A stretch of 64,000 bases of DNA from NCBI GenBank assembly GCA_965153355.1, contig OZ231126.1, positions 41,664,001 through 41,728,000 on the forward strand, given 5' to 3'. The position numbers and the translations under genes are program-made. Shown one piece after another: positions 48,095-60,822 of the stretch (within the stretch, counting starts at the first letter, position 1; each line of letters begins with the position of its first letter). Below the pieces are notes generated by a model, which did not search any database, had not been told where the DNA came from, and saw only the letters and a program-made list of their open reading frames with translations. Source of the DNA: Flaccisagitta enflata (lineage: Eukaryota > Chaetognatha > Sagittoidea > Aphragmophora).

Positions 48095-49255
48095 AGGAAG
48101 AAGGAAGATATGGAAGGAAGGAAAGCAGCAAAGGAAGAAAAAAAGGAAGGTAGGGAGAAAGAGAGGAGGGAAGGAAGGAACGGAGAAACGGGAGGAAGGA
48201 AGCAAGGAAGTTAAGAGAGAAGGAAGGAAATGGAGCTAGGAAAGAAAGGAAAGCAGAAAGAGAAGGAAAGGAAGGAGGGAAAAAAGGGAAAGAATGGAAG
48301 GAAGGGAAGGAAAATAGGAAAGGAAGGAAGGAAGAAAGGATGGAAGGAACAAATGGTAGGAAGACAGGAGAGAAAGAAGGAGGGGAGGGAGGAAAGGAAG
48401 GGAGGAAAGAAAATAAGAAAGGGAGAAAAAAAGAAAGGAAGGAACTTTTTCCAATTATATTTTCAATATTTTTATAGTTGTTTTGAATTAGGATTTGTTT
48501 TGTGTAATTTTGTTAGTTTGTAATTATATAGTTTGGAAAATGTGTAACTGAAAAACGGAGCATGCAATCCTTGCCCTGTTGGGCTTGTGAAACTTCTCTC
48601 ATCCTTCTTTCGGTTCTTTGCTTCCTTCTCTACTGCCTCCTTCAATGTCTGTTCTTCCTTTCTTTCTTCCTTCCCTCCTTCCTTCCTTCCTTCCTTCCTT
48701 CCTTCCTTCCTTCCTTCCTTCTTTACTTCCTACCTTCCTACCTTCCTTCCTCCTTTCCTTCCTACCTTCTTTCCTTGTTTTTTTCATGTCTGCTCTCCTT
48801 TTTTCTTCCTTTCTTTCCATCCATCCTTTCTACTTTACTTTTATTAAGACAGTCTCATTCCTTCCTAACCGCCATTTCATTACATACTGCCTTTCTCTTC
48901 CTTTAAACCTTTCCTCATTGTTTTTTGGCTTCTTTTCTTCCTTTCTTCCTTTTCTTCCTCACCTCCCTTCCTCTCTTCCTTCCTTCCTTCCCGCTTCTTC
49001 CCATCTTCTCTCTTCTTTTCTTCTTTTCTTCCATTTCTTCCTGCTTTCCTTCCTGCCTTCCTTCTATTCCTACCTTCCACTTTCTTCCTTCTTTCCGCTT
49101 CTTCCTTCCTCCTTGACAACCATTTTTTTCTTCTTCTTCTTCCTCTGCCAATGTTCCATTTCCAGTAACCTTTTTTTTTCTCCCCTTTCACTTTTCTTTT
49201 TTCCCTTCCTTTCCTCTTTCTTTTCTTTCCTTCTTCTTCCTTCCTCCTTCCCTTC
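48095..49255. repeat. (GGAA)n tract, then (TTCC)n tract, in opposite strands
   Basis: 48095-48445 is purine-rich GGAA/AAGG, and 48640-49255 is pyrimidine-rich TTCC/CTTC. A non-repetitive interval near 48450-48620 lies between them. It could fold as a very large imperfect hairpin. The long ORFs here are shadows. Confidence 0.88.
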
Positions 49256-49376
49256 CTGCTGGCCTAGCTAGCTTCCTGCGAGCGCCGCTCGCGCGCTCGG
49301 CTACTTTGCCGAGCCCTGGGACCAAGAGACCGACCCACCGATGCACAAAGCTTTTCAAAGATTCGACAGTAAAAAA

Positions 49377-49498
49377 ACAAGGCCAAGTAGGCCAAGAAGG
49401 TGCGACATGTGGATCGTCGAACGAATGCGTCACCCGACCAACCGACCGACCGACCAACGGACACAGCTAGTCATAGAGGTGTTTTGTCGCACCTAAAA
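49377..49498 (+). mobile_element. Hairpin-ended element, GGTG subfamily
   Basis: ACAAGGCCAAGTAGGCCAAG, GGTGCGACATG, then CCGACCGACCGACCAACGGA and the terminal AGGTGTTTTGTCGCACCT AAAAAG. The stem is AGGTG/CACCT. Confidence 0.7.
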
Positions 49499-49579
49499 AG
49501 TCGAGGAGGAAAGACTAGTTAGAAAGCAAGCAAGCGAGCATAAGCAATTGATAGCAAGCAAAACTGCGAGAAAAAAGAA

Positions 49580-49586
49580 AGAATGA

Positions 49587-49618
<32 letters not shown>

Positions 49619-49621
49619 AAA

Positions 49622-49700
<79 letters not shown>

Positions 49701-49713
49701 GAAGAAAGGAGGA

Positions 49714-49800
<87 letters not shown>

Positions 49801-49884
49801 GTGAAAGAAAGAAAGAGTGAAAGAAAGAAAGAGTGAAAGAAAGAAAGAGTGAAAGAAAGAAAGAGTGAAAGAAAGAAAGAGTGA

Positions 49885-49928
<44 letters not shown>

Positions 49929-49929
49929 A

Positions 49930-49969
<40 letters not shown>

Positions 49970-49986
49970 AAAAAAGAAAAAAAGAA

Positions 49987-50074
<88 letters not shown>

Positions 50075-50090
50075 GTGAAAGAAAGAAGAA
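49580..50090 (+). repeat. (GAAA)n microsatellite, about 510 bp
   Basis: AAAG/GAAA array with regular AGTGAAAGAAAG variants at 49800-49890, suggesting a higher-order 16-base unit. Confidence 0.97.
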
Positions 50091-50287
50091 GCACTGACAC
50101 ACAGAAAGATAAAAAGGTCAGTTAATGCTCGTCTGTCTCAACAATGGGAAATGGATTAGGAAGAAATTCCGGCGTTCAGGTTTTTTTGTGCGCGTTCAGA
50201 TGGGCTTCTTATCACGCGTACGCAACGCTGTAGTCAGTTAACCTATACATCTGTATCTGTACATCATTCAGGCGTTAAAGCCTTTTT

Positions 50288-51416
50288 TTTAGTCGCGTGC
50301 ACGCGACTCTACACCCCGCTTTGTCCGTCCGTCGGTCCGTCCGTCGGTCCGTCACACTTTACTTTTTTTGTAATATAACGTCAACTCTTAGGTAGTTTTA
50401 GGTCTTTTTTAGTCATTAACAGTTATTCTAAGTCATTTTGAGTCATTCTAAGTCATTTTAAGTTATTCCAAGTCATTTTAAGTTATTTTAGGTCATTTTT
50501 GGTCATTAGGTTTTTTAGTCAGTTTAAGTCCTTTTTGGACATTTTAAGTCATTTTAAGTCATTCTAAGTCATTCTAAGTCATTCTAAGTCATTCTAAGTC
50601 ATTTTTACCCTGTAAATCTCGCACGCGACTTATACAGGGTGTATCACATCAAACAGGACAAAAGAAAACGATGTATTTTTGCTTCTAGAAGTGCAAAATC
50701 ATTTCTGAAAACTGTTTCTAAAAGATAACTTCAGACGATTTTTGAATGATACAGACTTTTGCTAGTCATGGTTAAGATATATCCTCAGCAAAACCATGAA
50801 AAAATGCCTTTTTTTAGCAAAAAATGCTAATTTCTATCCAAATTCAAGGTTTTTCCTTAGATTTTTCAAGTCATATTCACATATAGATGACAAAAAATGG
50901 TCAGAAATGTTTGTCAGTTACGCTAGGACACTGAAGATTGGGATTCCCTCATGACCTTTGTCAAAATTGTATCATTCAATATAGTTATTGAAATTTTTAT
51001 CAATGCACATAAAACTTTTTTGTAATGAAACTTACAAAAAAGTCTCTGGACCTAACCAATATTGTACAATTTTCTCATTTTTTTGCAGAGGTATGATTCT
51101 ACCTCACAATATCTTTAATTCAAGACCATTGCCAGGATTGTAGCACCATTTGTTTGGAAATGAGAGTAGGATAAAAAGATGCTTGTCAATATACAACAAA
51201 ACAAGCAAAAACTAAAAGTAAAAACTATACTTTGCTTTAAACAATACAAAGGGATTCAGTTTTCTTAATGAGCCTTTGGCAAAATACAGATATAAAAATC
51301 GTTTTTTAAGAGCTTTCTGAACCTGTTAACAGAATCATTCTACCATTTCTAGAAGCAAAGATACATCGTTTTCTTTTGTCCTGTTTGGCGTGGTACTCCC
51401 TGTAGGTGTTGGCCTT
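50288..51416 (-). mobile_element. Hairpin-ended element with AAGTCATTCT array and nested fold-back
   Basis: Perfect hairpin AGTCGCGTGCACGCGACT (50291-50308) and CTCTACACCCCGCTTTGTCC repeats, then an array of (A)AGTCATTCT/TTTT units (50395-50600). CTCGCACGCGACTTA is followed by the nested element at 50635-51402, and the end is AGGTGTTGGCCTTGTTTT. Confidence 0.85.
50635..51402. mobile_element. TA-flanked fold-back MITE (CAGGGTGTATCAC ends)
   Basis: CAGGGTGTATCACATCAAAC at the left and GTTTGGCGTGGTACTCCCTG at the right, with TA on both sides (50633-50634, 51403-51404). The inverted arms share AACGATGTATTTTTGCTTCT-type sequence. A related uninterrupted host site exists at 60797-60823. Confidence 0.82.
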
Positions 51417-51577
51417 GTTTTCTGTTTGTTTGTTTTGGTTGTTTTTGTTTTGTTTTTTGTTTTTTGTTTTTTGTTTTTTGTTTTTTGTTTTTTGTGTTTT
51501 GTGTTTTGTGTTTTGTGTTTTGTGTTTTGTGTTTTGTGTTTTGTTTTTGTTTTTTGTTTTTTGTTTTTTGTTTTTTG

Positions 51578-51609
<32 letters not shown>

Positions 51610-51612
51610 GTT
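51417..51612 (+). repeat. GTTTTTT/GTGTTTT tract
   Basis: Irregular T-rich units with G every six to seven bases. It follows the TTGTTTT end of a hairpin-ended element, as if grown from it. Confidence 0.9.
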
Positions 51613-51959
51613 TGCAAACGTCCTTGTTCACATGCGTCGTTGGCTATCTACATCAGTAAACCACTGCTATCAAAACACAACAACCGATAAAACCGCATCA
51701 CCCCCACGATCAATAAAGCCGATTGATTTGGGATTCCCAGCCAGAAATGGTCGCACAGAAGAAGATATAAGAAAGATCGAGAAAAGGTCTTCCCTCGTGT
51801 GAGGTTGAAGTGATCATCGCTTGAAGCGATTCGCTTCTAATTAACCTTTTAAATTTCCGATGGTACCGATGGTACAGACAGTGAATATCATACGGTATGC
51901 GGAACAGGGTACTCAGTATCAATTTTGCATGACATATAATCGGATAAATCGTTAATAAA

Positions 51960-52148
51960 AACAAGGCCGGATACATGGCTACCCCAGTCGCGTGCGGGTG
52001 GGCAGGGGCCATATTTGAGGTCACTTGATCATTTGGGCAGGAGCAGTGAGGCCAAAGCTGCATGAGCAAAAAAAAAACAGTAAAGCGTGACGAACGGACC
52101 GACGGACCGACAAAGCGGGGTGTATAGTCACGTAGCACGCGACTAAAA
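51960..52148 (+). mobile_element. Hairpin-ended element, complete
   Basis: ACAAGGCCGGATACATGGCT and CCCCAGTCGCGTGCGGGTGG, GGAGCAGTGAGGCCAAAG, GGACCGACGGACCGACAAAG, then AGTCACGTAGCACGCGACT AAAAAG. Confidence 0.88.
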
Positions 52149-52431
52149 AGAGCAAAATATTCTTCATTCAAGGCTAATCATGCACCAGTTACCCAAATTG
52201 TTTTTGAAAACGTCACCTCATTTCAGGAGAAGAAATCTGCTCAGATTTGATCACATCTGCTCAGGTCTGCTCGATTGAAATCCCATTGATAGATGAGACA
52301 TGCACATATTTTGATGCAAAAAACGTCAATTATTTCAAGGCTATGGTTTCTCGTTCTAGCATCTCTGAGATAAGGCTTTACAGAATCCGATATCTCAGGT
52401 GGATGACCTATTGACTCGGTCTTATTGTTTT

Positions 52432-52675
52432 TAGTCGCGTGAATGCGACTCTAGAAGCCGCTGTGTCGGTCGGTCCGTCACGTAACTTTTTTGAAATATG
52501 GCTCTAATCTTCATTTTAAAGGTACTTTAGGGTACTTTAGGGTACTTTAGGGTACTTTAGGGTATAAAGATAGGTATTTTTTGGTAATTATTAGTAATTA
52601 TGTAATTACCTTGATTACCTTGATTACCTTTATTACCTTTATTACCACGCGACTAAGGTTTGTTGACCTTGTTTC
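52432..52675 (-). mobile_element. Hairpin-ended element with GGTACTTTA array
   Basis: TTAGTCGCGTGAATGCGACT and GTCGGTCGGTCCGTCACG, four to five GGTACTTTA units (52520-52563), ATTACCTTG units, then CCACGCGACTAAGGTTTGTT GACCTTGTTT. 52676-53540 is ordinary DNA; TGAATGAATG repeats lie at 53370-53440. Confidence 0.78.
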
Positions 52676-53540
52676 TTTTGTCATCATCTGTTTTCCTTTT
52701 GACAGCCAGTTGACGATTGAAGTAGAAAATTCATCAAGAGATCAATTCTTGACAGAACAACATTTTCGCGAGGGCAAATTCTAGGCTTAAGTCACAAATA
52801 CGATGGGCTGTCAACGTCAGACCCAAATGAATGGGAAGGAGAAGGTGGGTGGTGGAGGAAGAGGAGGAAAAACAATAAACATTTGTTTGCATCTAATGAA
52901 AAGGAAACAACATCTAGGGGCAGTGCGAGGGAAGTCAGAGTCAAACCAATAAATCTACAAGAAAACCTATCTATTAGCAGACAAGCACGACGGCGAAAAG
53001 CAGCGAGGAGTGCGATAGTAACCACGATGAGGAAAAACAGTCACTGGTCACTTCAGTATTGATAAGACAGCGGGATTTAAAAACAAGCGTGCAGTAAGTA
53101 GAGATCATCGACACTAGCTAAAAACCAATTGGTTATCAAAAGTTTTGTTTCCCTTTAATGTCTTCTTATAAGTTTCGACATCGTCACTGCTAAATGTTGT
53201 TGCCGTCATACCATTTCCGTTTTGTTTCTACAGTATGCAGCAGACTGTAAGACGTGCTCTTTGAAATTTGGTTCCCACTCAGTCTCAGTCTACATATGTT
53301 ACTGATATATGCTCAGTCTACATACGTTACTGATATATGCTTCGCATATTAACAAAGGATGTTTGAAGGAATGAATGCATTGATGAGTGAATGATTGAAT
53401 TAATGAATGAGTAAACGAGTGAATCAATGAATGAATGAAAGAATGATATGCTCAGAACATTTTTCCTTTCTGTAAGAAAAAATGTAGTAATTAGATGGTG
53501 GTTTTCTTCCACTTTTTAGTCGAGAAATAAGGATAGAAAC

Positions 53541-53963
53541 TAGGACTCGAAGTAGTAAACTTTAACTAGTTAGTTAACTAGTTAAAATATTAAAAACCCA
53601 AGTAGTTAACTAATCAATATTAACTAGTTGACTAATTAACTCATTTTGGGTGCAAAATAACGAAAATCAGCTATTTTTCTTTAAATTTCAGGGATTTTTA
53701 GAAAAATTCACAACATTTTGCAAGGGATGGAATTCTTTTTTATAGTTTAAACAAAAAAACATATAATATTTGAGCCAAAATTAACTGGAGCAAAAATGCC
53801 TTTGTAAAAATTCAATGGAAATGGCAGTTTTAATGAAAATCTTTCATTGGAAATAACAAAAAAAAGCTAAAATCCTTAACTACTTTTGGTATTTAACTAC
53901 TAAAAAAAAAGTTAGTTAACTATTAACTAGTCAATTCTAAAACCTTAACTACTTCAAGTCCTA
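53541..53963. mobile_element. hAT-like MITE with 8-bp target duplication
   Basis: Ends TAGGACTCGAAGTAGT and AACTACTTCAAGTCCTA are inverted. ATAGAAAC occurs immediately outside both ends (53533-53540, 53964-53971), the 8-bp size of hAT insertions. TTAACTAGTTA-type motifs cluster inside each end. Confidence 0.88.
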
Positions 53964-54835
53964 ATAGAAACAAACGGACTAAGAGAGAATCTTGTCACTG
54001 AGCAAGTAAAAAAAAAATTGTAGGTGATCCCGGATTGAGTGAGAGAGAGAGAGAGAGAGAGATATGAAAAGTGAGAAGTCTGTCTCTCTCCCTTTTTCTT
54101 CACCTTTTCCTTTGTCTGTCAGTCAGTAGGTTGTGACGTTTTTTGACCATGATGTCGAGTGACCGACACCATGGGGTGTGACTGTAGATTCCGACAGTCA
54201 CGACTTAAGTTCTCCCAACTCTAGCAGTAAGATTTATGGTGATAACATTTCTAGTCACGGACTCGGGATTCTAATATTGGTCTGTTCATAATCATTGAGT
54301 TAAAAAGTGTGAAATAAGATGCTGCGGTTGTGAATGCGATTGTGTGATTGTGAGTTTGTGTGTGAGAAAATGATCTTATGATATTGTAGCCCAAGATTGC
54401 GCGTTTTTTATTCATTCTTGTTAGGGCATCACTATTCAAGGAAGCATTTCAGAGAATGCCATACTGCATCAGTTTTCTCTCAATTTTGTGTTTTTTTTGA
54501 AAGTGACAAATGCTTTTTCATAAAAAGGAGCTTGTCAAAATCATACCCTTACTTCTAAAATAAAATTTTCTACCCAATTCAACTGTAAGAAGGGCTAAAT
54601 GCAAAAAATCTGACAAATGAATTCATAATTTTGTCCAGGGCAAAAACTTAAATGATGATTTTTGTGGTACTTGCTGTCATGTTATTGTTCAATTGAGCTA
54701 AACAATTTTCTAGAAATAAGGAATACCAGTAGTGGCGGCTGACGCCATGAAATAAAAAATTGTAAGCAGTGGTCACTTTACACCAAGCCTTTGTCTTCAG
54801 GCACTCCAATTTTCTTTATTTGTTATAACGTTAAC

Positions 54836-55240
54836 TAAGCCAAATAAGCTAGATGATCTTAACTACTCAAAATCACTCAACCAGACAACCAGCTATGCCC
54901 ACTGACATGTTTTCTTGTATTTGCATGCTTACATCAAAACATTTATCCCATTTAAAATCAGAAAAAAAGATTGAGCTAAATGAGCTTAACGAGCTAGAAC
55001 ACTAAAAAACACCCTCACGGATGAACAGCTATGCTCACTGACATGCTTTCTTGTATTTGCATGCTCAAACATGTATCAAAACATTTATTCATTTATCCCA
55101 TTTAGAATCAGAAAAAAAATTGAGCTAAATGAGCTAATTGAGCTAGAATACTGAAAAACACCCTCACAGATGAGCAGTTATGCTCATGAATATTTTTTCT
55201 TGTAATTGCATGCTCAAACAAACATCAATACTCTTCCTTA
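54836..55240 (+). repeat. Minisatellite of about 165 bp, two to three units
   Basis: Units share CAGCTATGCTCACTGACATG, TTTTCTTGTATTTGCATGCT, ATCAGAAAAAAA-TTGAGCTA and GAGCTAGAA-ACTAAAAAAC. The surrounding 53972-54835 has no gene. Confidence 0.82.
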
Positions 55241-55304
55241 TTGATCCTGCACAAATTTGTTTTTTAAAAATCAATTGAAATTTTCTATAAAAAGATCTTA
55301 AAAA

Positions 55305-55615
55305 AAACCAGGCCTGTGGGTGGGGGGGGGGAATCAAAGGGTCTGGAGATGGGGAAGGAAATCTAAGCGGGAAAAAGAGAAAAAGAGGAAATTTGGGGAA
55401 GATAAAACTTTTTACAGTACCAAATCATAAAACTCAATTAGTAGAACACAATTTAACACTGTTTAAACCTTAACAACATAGTTTTATTGCTATATGGGGA
55501 AGAAAATCATGGATATAAAAACGCGACGCGACGTGTCGCGGGGAAGAAAATCAAAGGCAGGGGGGGAAAAAAATCAAAAGCGACTCAAGAATATACATCC
55601 CTGAAAAAAAACATA
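55305..55615 (+). repeat. Dispersed repeat with GCGACGCGACGTGTCG motif, copy 1
   Basis: Matches 61610-61910 in order: CAGGCCTGT, G run, AATCAAAGG, AAACTTTTTACAGTACCAAA, ACGCGACGCGACGTGTCGCG, GGGAAGAAAATCAAAG and AATCAAAAGCGACTCAA. No terminal repeats were identified. Confidence 0.75.
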
Positions 55616-55734
55616 ACTCTAAAAATATTTGTACTACAACATTCTACTTGGCGCCAAATGGAAGAGAATTTTAAAATTTACTTACTCTATCAATTCTATT
55701 GGCGACCACATTCTGTAAATCTGTAACATAAAAC

Positions 55735-55835
55735 AGTGAGATTAAAACCCGAGGTTGCTTGGAATCACTCGGGTTTTGCTTGGGGTTGCTTGGGGTTGCT
55801 CAGGGTTGCTCGGGGTTGGCTCAGAATTGCCTCAG

Positions 55836-55906
<71 letters not shown>

Positions 55907-55961
55907 GTTGTTGTTGACAGAGAGAGAGAATTGTTGTTGTTGTTGTCGTTGTTGCTGTTGC

Positions 55962-55995
<34 letters not shown>

Positions 55996-56208
55996 CATAT
56001 TGGTGTGGTGGTTTTTAGTAAATAATTGAAGGATTTCTGTCAATCCTAAGCAAACCCCGAGCATCCTCATGCAAACCCCAAGCAAATCCCGAGCAATCCC
56101 CAAGCTTGGGTTGCTTGGGGTTTGCTCGGGGTTAACTTGGGGTTTACTTGGGGTTCAACCCTGAGCAACCCCAAGCAGCCTCAAGCAACCCCCAGGGTTT
56201 GATCTCAC
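55735..56208. mobile_element. Inverted-repeat element rich in GGGGTTGCTT, G-quadruplex prone
   Basis: GTGAGATTAAAACCCGAGGT then TGCTTGG at the left is mirrored by CCTCAAGCAACCCCCAGGGT then TTGATCTCAC at the right. The interior has GGGGTTGCTT tandem units, a (GA)n (55837-55903), a (TTG)n (55930-55995), and a second opposed array (56040-56170). The G-rich strand offers repeated four-G runs. Confidence 0.7.
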
Positions 56209-56486
56209 CCCAAATCAAGGGGTGTACTTCCTCATAAGAAAATAAAAACCATGTTTCTCTGGAATATGTCAAAAAGTCAAAGACTGACTTCAAATTTTTT
56301 TTCCCGATTAGAGATTACATTAAACTGCTGGTTTGTTTGTGCATAATCGAAATAAAAAAAAAAACACGCAAAAGATGAACAAATTCCTTCAAAAAAAGAT
56401 TAAAACCACTAGAATCAGCATACACACCTTGGAGCTTGTCCACTGACTGTTTAGGCTTAGTATTTAGTATTGGGAAGGAAAGAGTG

Positions 56487-56647
<161 letters not shown>

Positions 56648-56792
56648 TTTTGTTTCTTTGCCGAAGGGGAAAGAAGGACAAGGGATGAGAGGAAAGCAAA
56701 AAAAGAAATAGAAAATGAAAGGAGAGATCTGGAAAACAAAACCTCGAGGCCCTGAAGATGTTTGCGTGACTCTGCGTCTTTGTATATTTGTC

Positions 56793-57150
<358 letters not shown>

Positions 57151-57429
57151 TCTGTGCAAAAAGGCAATTCACTCTCGAGCCTGAAAATGTCTACAGCTGC
57201 ACTCATCTTCGTTGTGAACACAATTCAGCAATTAAACGATTTAGCTAATCTAAGCTAAGAAATTATGAAGCTTTTTTTCTCGCTCACTTCTCCATCTTCC
57301 TTTTCGTCGACGTCAAATTCAAAATCTCCTCGCTTTCATTTTCTTCTGCTCCTCCCCAACTGTCTGCTCCTCCTCCATACCTCCTTCCAGGCTCGAATCC
57401 AAGCCTGGTGGGTAAAATATAGCCTCAAG

Positions 57430-57535
57430 GCTCCAATCCTTGCTCAAATCCAGGTCAAGCCACTGACACTGCCCCTCTCACTACCACTTTCTAACATGCA
57501 CTTACTTAGTGGCAATGGGTACCGCTGACCTACTG
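57430..57535. mobile_element. MITE terminus (GGGTACCGCTGACC type)
   Basis: TCAAGGCTCCAATCCTTG units, CTGCCCCTCTCAC, then CTTACTTAGTGGCAATGGGT ACCGCTGACC. It corresponds to the right side of the copies at 7738 and 10322. Confidence 0.5.
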
Positions 57536-57677
57536 ACGCTTTTTCGACTACCATTGTATCAGAGAGAAACCGCTATCAGTCCATTAGCACACAAACTACT
57601 TTTTTCTAAATTCGTTGTTGGGTCGGTAAAGCTGTTCAGATTCTGGAGTACAATCATTTTTTATTCAAAGAAAATCA

Positions 57678-57725
57678 AATCGGTCCTATTGGTCCTATCG
57701 GTCCTATTGGTCCTATTGGTCCCAT
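57678..57725 (+). repeat. Short tandem array of GGTCCTATT/C
   Basis: Five units of 9 bases (GGTCCTATTGGTCCTATCGG). The rest of 57150-58450 shows no gene. Confidence 0.85.
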
Positions 57726-58459
57726 TTGAAATCTGGATTTGTTCTAACTTTTTCCAATGTGACCGAGCTAGTATTAGTGGCTTGATTTGTCTAGGAGCAG
57801 CTTTCTTTCAATGTTAATGTTAATTCTTAAAATTACATATTGGCAAAATAGTACATTAAGACTTTGATGGGTCGGTGCGATGTGGCCTTGTATGTCTGAG
57901 ATGGGAAATGCGAATGCTTCTTCCCATCTTCATCTTCTTTTTCAAGTTGCAGCAAATGAAGAACGCAAAAGTAGACAGCAAAAGTAGACAGTCGGCGGTC
58001 TTCATTTCGAATGCAAACTTTTTTTCCTTTTCCTAATGAGCAAGCTAGCTTGTCAATTACCGCTCGAAGACTTTTGAAATTTCTTCCTCTTATATGACTA
58101 ATTTGTTGGTGAAGAGCTTTCTTAAGTGTTTATGCGCTTGATTCAAGGAAGTTGTATGATATTTTCAGTTTTATCCGGAGCATTTTTCGGAGAGGTAGAT
58201 CTCGATATATAACTAACAAATGAACGATTCTACAAGCCTTTGGTCCTAAATCATCAACCCTCTGCCTCAAGCCCTCAGCCTCAAGGTCTCAGCCTTTAGC
58301 CCTCAGCCCTGAGCTACTTGCAAATCCGTCAGGCTTTAAATTCCCCCTATCCTATAGGATCCCCACCCCACTATAGGGACCCTACCCCACTAGTCGGCAA
58401 GTCTCCATCTTTCGAGCTGAAGACCTTCCTACTCGAACCATGTTTGCTCTACACTTAAA

Positions 58460-58591
58460 GGTGTGTCTGCATTAATCAGCTTATTCGGATATTTTATTTG
58501 AATAGTAAATTTTGTAAATTCACTATGTAGAATATCCGGATATTGATATCCACATAAAATATCCAAATAATAAGGTGAATGCAGACGCACC
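58460..58591. mobile_element. Small MITE, 132 bp
   Basis: GGTGTGTCTGCATTAATCAG at the left against TGAATGCAGACGCACC at the right, and the arms ATTCGGATATTTTATTTGAA / ATATCCACATAAAATATCCA also pair. It is one long hairpin. Confidence 0.75.
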
Positions 58592-58636
58592 CAGAGTTGG
58601 GTAGTTGGCAAGTTCCGTAAGCAACAGTGAAGTGAA

Positions 58637-59082
58637 CAAGGACGGATACACGGCTACCGAAGTCGCATGCGGGTGGGCAGGGGCCATATTTGAGGTCACT
58701 AGACCATTTGGGCAGGTGCAGTGAGGTCAATGAAATAAAATCATAAACAAGTGACGCGGGGTCACAATATCGTTGCGGACGGGTGGGCAGGGGCAGCCAA
58801 CCTCCAGCCTCACCCCAACCCCCTTCCCACACACTAACATACACCCACAGTCCCACACACATTCAATGACAACTGCAGCATTGTAAATGCGCGTTTCTTG
58901 CGTTTTCAACTCGAGCGTGACGGATCGACGGACCAACCGACGGACGGACGGACGGACGGACAAAGTCTCTTACAGAGTTGCGTGTCCGCAAAAAGTAAAA
59001 CCGGACCGACCGACCGACCAACCAATCGACCGACGGACGGACGGACAAAGCGGGTTGTAGAGTCACGTGCACGCGACTAAGA
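58637..59082 (+). mobile_element. Two hairpin-ended elements, one inside the other
   Basis: The outer element starts ACAAGGACGGATACACGGCT and ends with hairpin AGTCACGTGCACGCGACT (59061-59078). Within it lies a GTTGCG-subfamily copy (about 58747-58990) starting AAGTGACGCGGGGTCACAAT and ending AGTTGCGTGTCCGCA. 59083-59843 has only a left-end fragment near 59390 and no gene. Confidence 0.78.
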
Positions 59083-59843
59083 AATTGTGAATCCACGATA
59101 GACAATGAAATGCGTCGTTTTGAGAATCCGTTTAACTTCGCGATGTTTTCACGGGCATAAACGCGCGCGGAATAAGACTCGGTCCCTAACGTAATCTCGT
59201 TACAAACAACGTTTACGTTCGAGTCTTTAGCGTAGCGTTGCTACTATGGCCTGGCAAGGAAACGCTCTTCTGCGCTCGCTACAAACGGGCAGACTCAGGG
59301 GAGCGGAAAAAAAGAAACAAATAGACTAGATCTGTTTCGGTAAACAGCTCTCGCGAATCGCGATGTTGAGAAGATTCCGGAGAATAACAAGACCGGATAC
59401 ACCGCTGCCCCAGTCGCGTGCGTGCGGGCGGGCGGGAGCAATGATGTGGGAGTCCACAAAGACAGTGTTATTTCGAAACTTAAGATTGCCATGAGACTCA
59501 CAAAAATTTTAAATTTGTGTCGGAAACTATCTGAGAAAAAATTTTGCTTTTCGAGATATTAACAAAATATGGGCACCTGTCCTCTAAAGACCTACTAAAG
59601 ACTACATTTCGATGGGCCATGAACTGTTATCTATTCCAGCGTTACATAACGACGGACTGATGGACGAATGGGATGCGTAGACGTATCTGATGCGGTATTT
59701 CAACCGCTAAGTCAATTTTTGACAGAAAAAACTGGGCAAGTTTAATGAAATGCTGGCCCCCTGACTGAATTTGAAATACAAACCGAAGTCTAGGATGGCT
59801 GGGTTCCTACCTTAAATCTTCTTCTTTTTTTTCTTAGATTCTT

Positions 59844-60822
59844 TTTAGTCGCGAGCTACGCGACTCTACACCCCGCTTTGTCGGTCCGTCGGTCGGTTGG
59901 TCGGTTGGTCAGTCGGTTGGTCCCTTTTTACTTTTCAGCGTATTTAAGCTTTTTGGGCTCACAGCTGCTTCCCAAATGCCATTATAAGACATCCTAAGTC
60001 ATTTTAAGTCATTCTAAGTCAATCTAAGTCATTCTAAGTCATTTTAAGTTATAATAAGTCACTAAAGTCAATAAGGTCAAAATGGTCATTAAAGTCATTT
60101 AAAGTCATTTTAAGTCATTTCAGGTCACCTTGAGTCATCTAAACTCAATCTAAGTCATCTTAAGACAGCGTCCCCCTGAAGGCAACATTTGTGTTTCAAA
60201 GAGGGTTAAAATGGAAATTTTAAATGAATGGAAATGGAAAAACAAATGAATAAAAATGATTCAGATAGCTCAGACATAATATCTAAAAGAAAAATTTGCA
60301 TATATTTAGCAAGAAGGATCAAGTTTAGCCAATGTTACTAAAAAAGATTTATTGAAATTTTTTATTTTTTTCATTTTTGGTTATAAACAGGGGGCTGGTC
60401 TAAATTCTGAATTTGCATAGAAAATGAAAATATCAAAAAAAAAAAAAGAACATAGTTCTCTTCCCAAATCGATTACAGAGAGAACTATGTTTCTCAAAAT
60501 GCAAAATTTCCCTGATTATGGCTTTCTTAGAATTTAAACCACAGAAAATTTAAAAAAATGTAAGCAGAAATTTACTAAAAACTATCATTTTCCTGCTTAT
60601 TTTCATGTCAATTGCATAGTTCATATTAATTTTTAAGTCAGAGTATGATAAAAAGGTATAAACCAGGTGTCTTCGGAGACAAAATGTCTACTAAAAGCAT
60701 TCCAGCTTCATTATTGTCCTGATAATGATGCAAAAAATATGGTGAAACACTTAATTTTCCTTCGAAAATTCGCCGTCTTAAGCTGTTTATGCCCTGCACG
60801 CGACTTATAGGTGTTGGCCTTG
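59844..60822 (-). mobile_element. Hairpin-ended element with AAGTCATTCT array
   Basis: TTTTTAGTCGCGAGCTACGC then GACTCTACACCCCGCTTTGT and GGTCGGTTGG repeats. AAGTCATTCT/TTTT units span 59990-60160. The end is CCTGCACGCGACTTATAGGT GTTGGCCTTGTT. It is the same type as 50288-51416 but lacks the nested fold-back. Confidence 0.82.
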
